From contig JBIOHP010000004.1 of the NCBI GenBank assembly GCA_044449065.1, forward strand, positions 161,182-225,181: a DNA stretch of 64,000 bases, read 5' to 3'. This stretch comes from JBIOHP01 sp044449065 (GTDB lineage: Bacteria; Bacteroidota; Ignavibacteria; UBA10030; SZUA-254). The first letter of the stretch is position 1; each line of letters begins with the position of its first letter. The notes under the pieces are model-generated. The model did no database searches. It was given only the letters and a program-made list of their open reading frames with translations, and had not been told where the DNA came from. The translations under genes and the position numbers were made by a program. This document shows positions 34,771 through 42,829 of the stretch, in pieces.

Positions 34771-37700
34771 ATGTTGGTAAAAAGCAAGAAAAGCATCATC
34801 TCCTCCCAACCCTTCTCATCGCTGATCGCGGTACTCCCAAACCTGAGATCAGGCGAACCGGTAATCATGGAACACCTCGCCGGTTCGCTGCTTGCGTTTA
34901 TCGCCGCCGGAATATCTGAGCAGGAATCAAAACAGGTTCTTGTTATTGCAGCCGATGAAGATCGCGCGGAACAACTCCGGGACGATTGCGCTCTTTTAAC
35001 TGGGGATGGGAGAACGCTGTTATTCGGAGCGCGCCCCATGCACTATACGCAGGCGCTGGATATGAGCGCAACCATCGCGCAGATTGAAACGCTCAAAGCC
35101 CTCACATCCTCGTCCGGAAATCTCATTATCGCTTCGGCGGATTCCATTGTTGAAAAGCTTCGGGCCCGCGAGGCATTCATCTCGACCGTTCTTGAACTTC
35201 ACGCGGGCGAAGAGATTAATTTCCAGGAATTGATCGAGCGCCTCGAAAATCTCGGCTTTGTGCGAAAAGATTTTATTGAAGGATATGGCGATTTTGCCGT
35301 TCGCGGGGGGATTTTAGACGTTTTTCCGTATATCGGAGAAAATCCGATTCGGTGCGAATTCTGGGGAAACATGGTGGAGTCTATCCGTGAATTCGACGTC
35401 CTCTCCCAGCGTTCAATTCGAAAATTACAATCCGCAAGCATTGTTCCCGATCCCGAAGCGTCCGTAAAATCGAATACGTTACCGGGGGAGGTGGACGATC
35501 GTGCAACCCGCGCATCCATGACAGCATCCATGTTCGATTATTTGAGCAACGATGTGATGATTATTCTTGAAGACCCGGTGTTGATCGAGCGTGAATATAA
35601 AGAGTTGATTGACGAAGGGAAACAAAATTTATTCGAGTGGGATTACATCGAAAAGAAAATTTTTTCCCATCCATGCCTTATCAGCGCCTCATTCGTCAGG
35701 CGGACACAGCCGGAAGAAAGTTTGGAAGAACATGAGGTATTGGATTCTCTGTATCATAATCAGGTGAGAATCGATTTTTCTTCTATTCCTTCTCCGGTAT
35801 TCGGCGGGAGCGTCAGGATGCTCATTGAAAAAATATCGGAGTTAACCGCCCAGGGCTTCACCAGTTATCTTACCTGTGATACTTCCGTTGAAGCGAAGAG
35901 GTTGAAGGAATTAATAGATGAAGTGATAAATGAAGGCAATGGGAATGCCGGCGTTCTTAACGAATCTCTCGATCAAGTGCGCGGCACAACAAGACCTGTA
36001 TTCGAGGTACTCTCCGAAACCGTTCACTCGGGATTTATCTATCCGCCTGCAAAAATTGCCGTATTCACCGAACACGAAATATTCGGCAGGTTGAAGCGAA
36101 GAGGGAGCGGCAAGCGAAGACGTTTTAAGGGAATATCGCAAAAAGAACTTGGGCAGCTAAAAATCGGGGACTACATTGTTCATGTCGATCACGGCATCGG
36201 CACATTTGACGGCTTGCGGAAAATTAAAGTGGGGAATGTTGAGCAGGAGGTCATGAAAGTGTTGTTCCTGGAAAACGACGTTCTCTACGTGAATCTCAAC
36301 GCCGTGAACCGCGTGCAGAAATATTCATCGCAAGAAGGTCATGCTCCGAAACTCTCCAAGCTCGGCACGCCGGAATGGGAGCGGCTAAAATCGAAGGCGA
36401 AAAAACGCATCAAGGATATTGCCCGCGATCTCATAAAACTGTACGCGCGGCGGAAAAAAGAGGAAGGATTTGCCTTCTCGCCCGATACGCACTGGCAGAG
36501 GGAGCTGGAGGCGTCGTTTATGTACGAAGATACGCCCGATCAAATCCAAACGACGATCGATGTGAAGAACGATATGGAAGCGCTCGCCCCCATGGACCGG
36601 CTTATCTGCGGCGACGTCGGATTCGGGAAAACGGAAATAGCCGTACGCGCCGCGTTCAAATCGGTGAACGACAGCAAGCAGGTTGCCATCCTTGTGCCCA
36701 CAACAATTCTTGCCCTCCAGCATTACAATACGTTCAAAGATCGTATCTCCAGATTTTCAGTAAAAGTGGAAAATATAACGCGTTTTCGGTCTAAAAAGGA
36801 ACAAAATGAAATATTGGAGGGATTGAAAACCGGCAGCGTCGATATACTGATCGGGACGCACCGGCTGCTTTCCAAAGACGTTGTCTTCAAAGATCTCGGC
36901 CTGTTGGTCATCGACGAGGAACACCGTTTCGGCGTAACCGCGAAAGAAAAACTGCGGCAGTTGAAAGCCACGGTCGATACGCTGACGCTCACCGCCACGC
37001 CGATTCCACGGACATTGCATTTCTCGCTCATCGGGGCGCGCGATCTGTCGCTCATCAACACGCCCCCGCGCAACCGGATGCCGGTGTTGACGGAGATCGT
37101 TCCGGCAAACGGCGGTGGACGGGATACCCAGTGGCGGATCGTCCGCGAGGCGATCATTCACGAGCTTCACCGCGATGGGCAAATCTATGTAGTCCACGAC
37201 CGTGTGAATAACATCGAGGAGATAGCGGATAAAGTCCGCGCTCTTGTCCCGGAGGCGAAAGTCCATATCGCGCATGGCCAGATGGAAGGGCATCAACTCG
37301 AAAAAACGATGCTCGATTTTCTTGAGAAAAAATACAATGTTCTCGTTTGCACAAAAATTATCGAATCGGGATTGGATATTCCGAGCGTGAACACGATCGT
37401 TATCAACCGCGCCGATAGGTTCGGTCTGGCGGAGCTCTACCAGCTTCGCGGACGTGTCGGTAGATCGAACCAGCAGGCGTACGCGTATCTGTTGACGCCT
37501 CCGCTCAGCGTTGTGCCAAAGCAAAGTCTCCGCCGGCTTCAGGCGATTGAAGAATTTGTCGAGCTTGGCTCCGGTTTTAACCTTGCGATGCGCGATCTCG
37601 AATTGCGCGGGACGGGGAATTTATTAGGCGCCGAACAATCGGGATTTATTTTAGAGATGGGATTTGAAATGTACGAGCGCATCGTGCGGGAATCCGTCGA

Positions 37701-38334
37701 GGAACTGAAGCTGGAAGAGTTCAGCGATATTTTCAAAAAGAAGAAAACGCCGCGAAAAGCGGAAAAAACACGAGCCGGAATTTCTCCGGAATCCCGGGAT
37801 GCCGTTCCTGCTCAGTTGCCAGAACCCGTTGCCTCGCAGGAAGTTATCGTCGATGCCGATGTCGAAGCGTTTCTGCCTGAATTCTATGTTGAATCACAGA
37901 CCGAGCGGCTGGATTTTTACCGGAGATTATACCGCCTCGTCGATAGGAACATGATCAATGATATGCGCGCCGAGCTTGAGGATCGCTTCGGCGAATACCC
38001 GGAAGAAGTCGAACACCTCTTTTATATCGTCGAGTTGAAGCTCCTTGCGGGCGAGATCGGTTTTACGAAAGTGGAGCTGCGTCCCGGCGTGCTCGCGCTG
38101 ACATTGCCGGAAGAATCACGGATAAGTTTTTACGGCGCCGATGACGATCCGACCTCCCCGTTCCAAAAATTGATGGTGAAGATCGCCGAAGGCAAAGGCA
38201 AAACATTGCGGCTCCAGCCCGAAGGAAAAACGGTTAAGCTTATGGTTGCAATGTCTTCCGCACAGAAACCGGGCGTACAATTAGCCGAAGCGATTCAAAA
38301 ATTGATGGAGGTGAAGGGGTGGGTGAGAACGTGA
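34771..38334 (+). CDS. mfd: Transcription-repair coupling factor Mfd
   Basis: DNA translocase of 1187 residues that dislodges RNA polymerase stalled at lesions and recruits UvrA. In order: UvrB-like N-terminal domain; an RNA-polymerase-interacting CarD-like domain near 460-480 (LKIGDYIVHVDHGIGTFDGL); helicase motifs with Walker A GDVGFGKTE at about 614-622 and DEEH near 714; TATPIPRTL; RGRVGRS; and the C-terminal TRCF domain. An insert-like basic segment (KKKKTPRKAEKTRA) lies before the last domain. The final 18 codons are duplicated in decayed form downstream at 38516-38566. Confidence 0.96.
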   Translation: MLVKSKKSIISSQPFSSLIAVLPNLRSGEPVIMEHLAGSLLAFIAAGISEQESKQVLVIAADEDRAEQLRDDCALLTGDGRTLLFGARPMHYTQALDMSATIAQIETLKALTSSSGNLIIASADSIVEKLRAREAFISTVLELHAGEEINFQELIERLENLGFVRKDFIEGYGDFAVRGGILDVFPYIGENPIRCEFWGNMVESIREFDVLSQRSIRKLQSASIVPDPEASVKSNTLPGEVDDRATRASMTASMFDYLSNDVMIILEDPVLIEREYKELIDEGKQNLFEWDYIEKKIFSHPCLISASFVRRTQPEESLEEHEVLDSLYHNQVRIDFSSIPSPVFGGSVRMLIEKISELTAQGFTSYLTCDTSVEAKRLKELIDEVINEGNGNAGVLNESLDQVRGTTRPVFEVLSETVHSGFIYPPAKIAVFTEHEIFGRLKRRGSGKRRRFKGISQKELGQLKIGDYIVHVDHGIGTFDGLRKIKVGNVEQEVMKVLFLENDVLYVNLNAVNRVQKYSSQEGHAPKLSKLGTPEWERLKSKAKKRIKDIARDLIKLYARRKKEEGFAFSPDTHWQRELEASFMYEDTPDQIQTTIDVKNDMEALAPMDRLICGDVGFGKTEIAVRAAFKSVNDSKQVAILVPTTILALQHYNTFKDRISRFSVKVENITRFRSKKEQNEILEGLKTGSVDILIGTHRLLSKDVVFKDLGLLVIDEEHRFGVTAKEKLRQLKATVDTLTLTATPIPRTLHFSLIGARDLSLINTPPRNRMPVLTEIVPANGGGRDTQWRIVREAIIHELHRDGQIYVVHDRVNNIEEIADKVRALVPEAKVHIAHGQMEGHQLEKTMLDFLEKKYNVLVCTKIIESGLDIPSVNTIVINRADRFGLAELYQLRGRVGRSNQQAYAYLLTPPLSVVPKQSLRRLQAIEEFVELGSGFNLAMRDLELRGTGNLLGAEQSGFILEMGFEMYERIVRESVEELKLEEFSDIFKKKKTPRKAEKTRAGISPESRDAVPAQLPEPVASQEVIVDADVEAFLPEFYVESQTERLDFYRRLYRLVDRNMINDMRAELEDRFGEYPEEVEHLFYIVELKLLAGEIGFTKVELRPGVLALTLPEESRISFYGADDDPTSPFQKLMVKIAEGKGKTLRLQPEGKTVKLMVAMSSAQKPGVQLAEAIQKLMEVKGWVRT

Positions 38335-38448
38335 ACCCTCACCTGATTTAAGATTTTGCATTTGACATGCTGCATTTATACCCTCTCCCGGCTCGGGAGA
38401 GGGCGAAACGACTGCTTATTTCACGATAGCAGAAAAAAGGGTGAGGGT
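38280..38448. repeat. Palindromic repeat after mfd, unit 1
   Basis: Includes the end of mfd and a composite palindrome: outer arms ACCCTCACC (38335-38343) and GGTGAGGGT (38440-38448), inner stem CCCTCTCCCG (38381-38390) with CGGGAGAGGG (38394-38403). The resulting RNA could act as the mfd transcript end. It is repeated at 38516-38704. Confidence 0.8.
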
Positions 38449-38515
38449 TGAAATGGAAAAGGCAAAGCAAACGACAAACGATCGTAGTGAGGTTCGGCGA
38501 ACCCTAAAGGATAGA

Positions 38516-38566
38516 TTAACCGAAGCAATTCAAAAATTGACGGAGGTGAAGGGATAGGTGAGAACG
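38516..38566 (+). pseudogene. Decayed copy of the mfd 3' end
   Basis: The bases encode LTEAIQKLTEVKG-stop-VRT, against LAEAIQKLMEVKGWVRT at the true mfd terminus. The tryptophan codon TGG has become TAG and there is one missense change on each side. It is followed by the same palindrome as mfd, so the segment arose by tandem duplication of about 235 bases. Confidence 0.8.
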
Positions 38567-38704
38567 ACCCTCACCTGATCTGTGAGTTTGCGTTTAACAT
38601 ATTGCATGTCAACCCTCTCCCGGCCCTTCGACTTCGCTCAGGACAGGCTCGGGAGAGGGCGAAACGGTTGCTTACTTCACGATAGCAGAAAAAAGGGTGA
38701 GGGT
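38567..38704. repeat. Palindromic repeat after mfd, unit 2 with nested insertion
   Basis: Outer arms ACCCTCACC (38567-38575) and GGTGAGGGT (38696-38704), and inner arms CCCTCTCCCG (38613-38622) and CGGGAGAGGG (38650-38659). The loop has gained about 24 bases containing CTTCGACTTCGCTCAGGACA, a sequence I recall as a widespread dispersed repeat, inserted exactly between the inner arms. Confidence 0.78.
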
Positions 38705-38819
38705 CAATGTGGAAACGGTAATAATATCTTTCAATTAAAAAGTAATAAAATAGATTTTTTAAATAAAGCTCATTATTATAAACCGTCGTAATTTTAATCA
38801 GAAATAACAAGGAGATATT

Positions 38820-39284
38820 ATGAAAAAGAAGTCCAAAATTAATTCGGTCGATCGAAGACTTATCGGTCGTACCGCCGAAAATTTATTCCTAAGCATTCTT
38901 AGTCAAAAAGGAATAACTGCTGCTGCATTCGATACTGAAGGAATTGACTGTATTGTATTTGACCTAAAGAAAGATTTCTTCCAGAAAGGTACGTCACCTT
39001 TCTATGTGCAAATTAGATGCCGTAATTCAGTAAAACAGAGTTGGAATTCTACTGGAATTGGTTATTCATCCATAAAAAAAATACGTAAGATTGCCAAGGG
39101 ATTAAAAATTAATTCAAAGTCAGTTTATTATGTCGTTGGATTTTCTAATTCAAATGATATAAGAACAATCAAGTATTTTGCGTATCCGATTAAAGACATC
39201 CACTTAAAACGAAAAGGTCAGTTCAGGGTTTATATGAAAAAATGTGAAGAGGATGTAAAAATGGGGATATGTTATCCATTATAA
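38820..39284 (+). CDS. Hypothetical protein, possible PD-(D/E)xK-like fold
   Basis: AT-rich gene for 154 basic residues, with a strong AAGGAG site. I do not recognise it by name. The pattern GRTAENLFLSILSQKG (E20), GIDCIVFD (D43) and FYVQIRCR (Q64, R66) resembles the E...D...(E/Q)xK core of DUF4365-type nuclease-like proteins, with arginine in place of the catalytic lysine. It could be an inactive or variant nuclease, or part of a mobile or defence island. It stands alone among repeats. Confidence 0.55.
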   Translation: MKKKSKINSVDRRLIGRTAENLFLSILSQKGITAAAFDTEGIDCIVFDLKKDFFQKGTSPFYVQIRCRNSVKQSWNSTGIGYSSIKKIRKIAKGLKINSKSVYYVVGFSNSNDIRTIKYFAYPIKDIHLKRKGQFRVYMKKCEEDVKMGICYPL

Positions 39285-39651
39285 ATTATTTTTGTTTTCA
39301 ATAATTATCAACAGGAACTAAAATTCCTCAAACTGTTCTGTACATCTATTGACAGTTCATGCATAAATTCCAAGAATAAATTCAGTGCTCTCAATTATAA
39401 TCATTTTAATCAGTAGTTCGGACAGCATTCCTTAAGACTATGCCGGTTCTACGATATCTTATTAAACTCCATCAGAACGAATCGCCGTTGTAGTGCCGGA
39501 CGGAGTCCGGCATATTTGTGAGAAAGGCAGGTGGGTCGTTCTACTATCTAACCGTTTGAATTATAATGACTTATGGGAATTTAGAGGGTGTGATTTGCAT
39601 GTCATCAATATCTTATATATAATTAAATACTAATTTATGTAAAATTAGTAT
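39285..39651. other. Intergenic stretch upstream of the Fic gene
   Basis: 367 bases, AT-rich, without a gene. It contains the hairpin at 39494-39512 and the operator-like palindrome at 39625-39653. Confidence 0.65.
39494..39512. repeat. REP-like hairpin
   Basis: TGCCGGACGGAGTCCGGCA, a perfect 8-bp stem with a GGA loop, preceded by GTAG. In style it resembles the 24151/27754 family (GTAGTAGCC...GGC), but the sequence is different. Confidence 0.6.
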
Positions 39652-39653
39652 TT
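39625..39653. promoter_or_regulatory. Operator-like palindrome upstream of the Fic gene
   Basis: AAATACTAATTT and AAATTAGTATTT, a perfect 12-bp inverted repeat with a 5-base spacer, 46 bases before the chosen Fic start. It covers the alternative TTG start at 39652, which argues against that start. The C-terminal HTH of the Fic protein itself is a candidate binder, giving autoregulation. Confidence 0.5.
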
Positions 39654-39699
39654 GGAAATATGCCACTGTTTAATCAAGAAATTCAACAAAACAACTCGC

Positions 39700-41037
39700 A
39701 TGACTTTGATTGAAACACCTCCCGAATGGGGTTATATATCGTCAACAAGACAGGAAGAATTTAACGGGGGACTCAACACTCCCGAAGTTCAGTCATTTAT
39801 ACGCAAAGCGAACGAAGAGTATCTGCACTGGGAGAAACTCAAGTATCTTCCGATGCCGGAGGGTATCGATCCGGAGCTGGCTTGGAGTTTTGTGAAGCTG
39901 TCTCGTTTTATGCAAGCAAAACCCACCGAAATAAAAACGCCTAATGGAAACAGATTCAAATATTGGCTGCCGGATAGTATTTTAAGAGAACTTCATTTTA
40001 TCGATCAGACCGCAGCGGGACAAATTTTGGTAGAAGATCCGGCGTCGGTCGGCAGCGAGAAGGATCGATACGTCATAAATGCATTGATGGAAGAAGCAAT
40101 TGCCTCAAGTATTCTTGAAGGCGCGGCGACCACGCACAAAAGAGCGAAGGAGATGCTTCGGGACGGGAGGAAGCCGGTTACGCGCGGTGAAATGATGATC
40201 CAGAACAATTATTTAACAATGAAAGAAATTAAAAACCGTCTCCGCTCAGAACTCTCCATCGAATTATTATGCGAATTTCAAGCGTCCATTACAAAGAATA
40301 CGCTTGATGATCCGACTGGGAGCGGCAGATTGCGAAGAGAAGATGAAGACGTTCGCGTTTACGATCAGACGGATGGCGCCGTTCTCTATACGCCTCCTCC
40401 TGCAGAGGAGCTGAGGACCCGTCTTAAAAAGTTGTGCGAGTTCGCAAACACCTCTTCGGAGGATTCCTTTGTTCATCCTGTTATTAAAGCAATCATCCTC
40501 CATTTCTGGTTGGCATACGAACATCCATTCGTAGACGGCAACGGAAGGACTGCCCGGACGCTGCTTCACTGGTATTTGGTTAAGAATAAATACCGGCTCA
40601 TCGAGTATCTTCCGATATCCAGAATCATCTTGCGCGCGCCTTCAAAATATAAGATGGCATTTCTCTATTCGGAGCACGATGATGAAGACCTTACCTATTT
40701 CATCCATTTTAATATTCATGCGCTTCGTCTCGCGCTCGACGATCTCAAAAAATACGTCGCAGAGAAGCAAAAAGAAATAGCGGAAGCGAGAACAATCGTA
40801 AAACGCCTGCCGGGATTAAATTACCGACAGCAGGAACTTATTCATCATGCCCTTCATCATCCGGACGCAATATATTCTATCGTCCGCCATAAGATACTTC
40901 ACCGGGTAGTCTATCAGACTGCGCGAACGGATCTCCGGCAATTAGTCGCTAAAAAATTGTTGAGAATGGGAAAATCCGGGAGAATTTTATTATTCTATCC
41001 CGTTGCAGATTTAGCAAAAAAAATGAAAACGGGTTAA
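39700..41037 (+). CDS. Fic family protein, class II, with C-terminal winged helix
   Basis: Protein of about 445 residues. Fic enzymes transfer AMP (or another nucleotide part) to hydroxyl groups of target proteins. The active motif HPFVDGNGR is at 275-283. The inhibitory helix motif S136-x3-E140-G141 (SSILEG) lies N-terminal to the core, which defines class II, self-inhibited enzymes. An N-terminal Fic_N-like domain precedes it, and the last 75 residues look like a winged-helix DNA-binding domain. The frame opens at a TTG (39652) inside the upstream palindrome; ATG 39700 is preferred. The target is unknown. It may be a regulatory or toxin-like enzyme acquired with the neighbouring AT-rich gene. 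Confidence 0.87.
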   Translation: MTLIETPPEWGYISSTRQEEFNGGLNTPEVQSFIRKANEEYLHWEKLKYLPMPEGIDPELAWSFVKLSRFMQAKPTEIKTPNGNRFKYWLPDSILRELHFIDQTAAGQILVEDPASVGSEKDRYVINALMEEAIASSILEGAATTHKRAKEMLRDGRKPVTRGEMMIQNNYLTMKEIKNRLRSELSIELLCEFQASITKNTLDDPTGSGRLRREDEDVRVYDQTDGAVLYTPPPAEELRTRLKKLCEFANTSSEDSFVHPVIKAIILHFWLAYEHPFVDGNGRTARTLLHWYLVKNKYRLIEYLPISRIILRAPSKYKMAFLYSEHDDEDLTYFIHFNIHALRLALDDLKKYVAEKQKEIAEARTIVKRLPGLNYRQQELIHHALHHPDAIYSIVRHKILHRVVYQTARTDLRQLVAKKLLRMGKSGRILLFYPVADLAKKMKTG

Positions 41038-41049
41038 TAGCAACACCTT

Positions 41050-41071
41050 GGGGAGTAATTTCTTACTCCCC
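41050..41071. terminator. Hairpin between convergent Fic and yjbQ genes
   Basis: GGGGAGTAA-TTTC-TTACTCCCC, a perfect 9-bp stem. One arm includes the last codons and stop of yjbQ. It lies 12 bases after the Fic stop and could stop transcription in both directions, though no T-run follows. Confidence 0.5.
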
Positions 41072-41482
41072 CATCACCGTCACAACAACCTCCCGTGTTC
41101 TTGCCCGGTTATCGAAATCGATCAGGATAATCTGCTGCCACGTGCCAAGAAGGAGTTTTTTCCCTGAAAATGGAATGGATAACGAGGGTCCGAGTAGCGC
41201 GGCGCGAACATGAGAAAATCCATTCCCGTCGCCCCAGCGTAAATTATGTTTGTACGTGGTATCCTGCGGAGCTAATTTTTCGATTGCGCGGCTCAAATCT
41301 TCAACCGCGCCGGGCTCGTATTCGATTGTGGTTATCCCTGCCGTCGATCCGGGAACAAAAGCAGTGACAATCCCATTGGCGATTTTTGAGCTTTCAAGAA
41401 ATTCTTGTACCTTATCGGTGATATTGTGGGTATCGTTAAACCCGCGTGTCTTGATTTGAAATGTGTTAGATTGTACTGGCAT
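41063..41482 (-). CDS. yjbQ: YjbQ family protein (UPF0047)
   Basis: Protein of 139 residues of the YjbQ/UPF0047 family; some members show weak thiamine-phosphate-synthase activity, but the true role is not settled. Conserved parts are FVPGSTAGITTIEYEPG, NLRWGDGNGFSHVRAALLGPS, and the C-terminal GTWQQIILIDFDNRARTREVVV. The length is typical. It is a single gene between the Fic gene and a MITE-like element. Confidence 0.93.
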   Translation of the reverse strand: MPVQSNTFQIKTRGFNDTHNITDKVQEFLESSKIANGIVTAFVPGSTAGITTIEYEPGAVEDLSRAIEKLAPQDTTYKHNLRWGDGNGFSHVRAALLGPSLSIPFSGKKLLLGTWQQIILIDFDNRARTREVVVTVMGE

Positions 41483-41521
41483 AAATGGTTGGAAATATTA
41501 GTTTTTGAATTTTTTGGTTTG

Positions 41522-41747
41522 TCTAAAAAGTAATAATCGTAGTATGCCGTGCAGTGGTGAACGAGACTAAATGGCTGTGTGAAAACTCCGGTTCGTGATT
41601 TAAACTATATTCAAACTTTGTAATTTGCATCGATATAAGGAGATCGCGACGTCCGCCTCCCGCCAAAAAAACGGCGGGTAAAGCGGGCGGACTCGCGATG
41701 ACGTTTCACACAGCATCTGAATCTCGTTCAACTTGTTACTTTTTAGA
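41522..41747. mobile_element. MITE-like palindromic element, 226 bp
   Basis: The ends are inverted repeats TCTAAAAAGTAATAA (41522-41536) and TTGTTACTTTTTAGA (41733-41747), 14/15 matched. Inside are further matched arms: GAACGAGA with TCTCGTTC, and GCTGTGTGAAA (41574-41584) with TTTCACACAGC (41704-41714). A core hairpin is bounded by GTCCGCC and GGGCGGAC. There is no coding capacity. The central part is shared with 8733-8879. It fills the 41483-41804 gap, which has no gene. Confidence 0.65.
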
Positions 41748-41804
41748 TATCCATTACTAAAATAAATTTACGTTATCGGATCATAAAAGACAACATCGAA
41801 GAAA

Positions 41805-42461
41805 ATGAAAATTCTTGCACTCACCGATATTCACGGCGCGTATCACATCGCTGAAAAAATTCTTCTTCATGAAAAACCCGATCTCCTTATCCTCGGCGGC
41901 GATCTCACAAACGCCGGTACGCTGAAAGATGTTCAGGGAGCTGTTAAAGAATTACACAACCATTGCAAAAAAATTTTCTGCGTAGCCGGAAATATGGATC
42001 TCCCGCATCACGATGATTGGTATACGTCCGAGGGAATTTCGTTGAATGGGACAGGCATGATAATCGATGATGTCGGTTTTTTTGGCGTGTCCGCTGCGCC
42101 GGTATCGCCCCTTCGCACTCCCTACGAAATCACCGAAGAGGAAATTCTTCGCCGCATCGAAACGGGGTACCGCATGATTCAATCATGCGGGAGAATAATT
42201 CTCGTCTCACATCCTCCTCCGTATGGCACAAAAGTTGACATCGTTCATGCGGGATATCACGTGGGCAGCACTGCTGTGAGGGAATTTATCGAGGAGAAAA
42301 AACCCGATCTCGTAATTTGCGGACATATTCATGAAGGAAGAGGTTATGATACAATTGAAAAAACTAAAATTGTGAATTGCGGATACGGTCACAACGGCTA
42401 TTACGCGCTCATCGATATCGGCAAGGATATACAGGTTAATATTAGACAATTTCCTCTATAA
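41805..42461 (+). CDS. Calcineurin-like metallophosphoesterase
   Basis: Protein of 218 residues with the full metallophosphatase motif set: DIHG (D7, H9), GGDLTNAG, GNMD, SHPPP and GHIHEG. Such small single-domain enzymes hydrolyse phosphodiesters or nucleotides; the substrate is unknown. The GNM-D form instead of GNHD is common in the archaeal/YfcE-like group. It is a single gene after the MITE-like element and before the dcw promoter region. Confidence 0.88.
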   Translation: MKILALTDIHGAYHIAEKILLHEKPDLLILGGDLTNAGTLKDVQGAVKELHNHCKKIFCVAGNMDLPHHDDWYTSEGISLNGTGMIIDDVGFFGVSAAPVSPLRTPYEITEEEILRRIETGYRMIQSCGRIILVSHPPPYGTKVDIVHAGYHVGSTAVREFIEEKKPDLVICGHIHEGRGYDTIEKTKIVNCGYGHNGYYALIDIGKDIQVNIRQFPL

Positions 42462-42709
42462 AGGCATTATCGTTATTTCTTAATCTCAGGGGAGGATAAA
42501 CGGGGAGTATTTTACTCCAACCCTTTATATTTCAATCACATAAATCACCTTTCCAAAAAAATATTTTTTTAATCCTCAAAATTTCGGGATAAATCCCCAC
42601 TCCCCCCAAAAAACCATTAAATCAATCTGATTTAGCCGCTTATTTGGGCTATTATTAATGATTAGAAGTGACGCAAATCATTAAAAATACATCATTTTTC
42701 AAGTTTTGC

Positions 42710-42735
42710 TTGACTTTTTTTCAAATTTGTATAAA
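42710..42735 (+). promoter_or_regulatory. Putative promoter of the dcw cluster
   Basis: TTGACT at 42710-42715 and TATAAA at 42730-42735. The 14-base spacing is short for a sigma-70 promoter, so at least one element may be misassigned. The position directly before the MraZ boxes is appropriate. Confidence 0.3.
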
Positions 42736-42750
42736 TTAATAGATATAAAG

Positions 42751-42764
42751 TGGGGAAAAGTGGG
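42751..42764 (+). promoter_or_regulatory. MraZ-binding direct repeats
   Basis: Two TGGG motifs spaced 10 bases apart (TGGGGAAAAGTGGG), each within AAAG-TGGG. MraZ is known to bind tandem TGGG-type repeats with 10-base periodicity before its own gene. They lie 66 bases before the mraZ start, so the cluster is probably autorepressed by MraZ. Confidence 0.6.
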
Positions 42765-42829
42765 TAATTTTTAAACCGAGAAATCTTCGTTTCGAACGGT
42801 TTTTCTTCTAATTAGTATATAAAAATTTA

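Larger units (their letters stand above)
38335..38819. other. Repeat-filled gap between mfd and the 154-aa gene
   Basis: 485 bases with no intact gene. It contains the two palindromic units, a decayed copy of the mfd 3' end, and a GGTTCGGCGAACC palindrome near 38491. An AAGGAGATATT ribosome-binding site for the next gene lies at its end. Confidence 0.7.
42462..42829. other. Regulatory gap before the dcw cluster
   Basis: 368 AT-rich bases without a gene. The distal half holds the putative mraZ promoter and MraZ boxes. The proximal half has only weak repeats (GGGATAAATCCCC near 42587). Confidence 0.65.

Noticed and set aside
34344..35039. 231-codon minus-strand frame across the DUF1003 and mfd starts
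   Set aside because: It spans two well-supported plus-strand genes and the gap between them and contains no domain pattern.
36757..37524. 255-codon open frame antisense to mfd
   Set aside because: Fully covered by the helicase domain of mfd; the product is a typical antisense shadow.
38335..38704. Regularly spaced repeats that could be mistaken for a CRISPR array
   Set aside because: There are only two units, each a palindrome with diverged interior, no spacers of even length and no cas genes.
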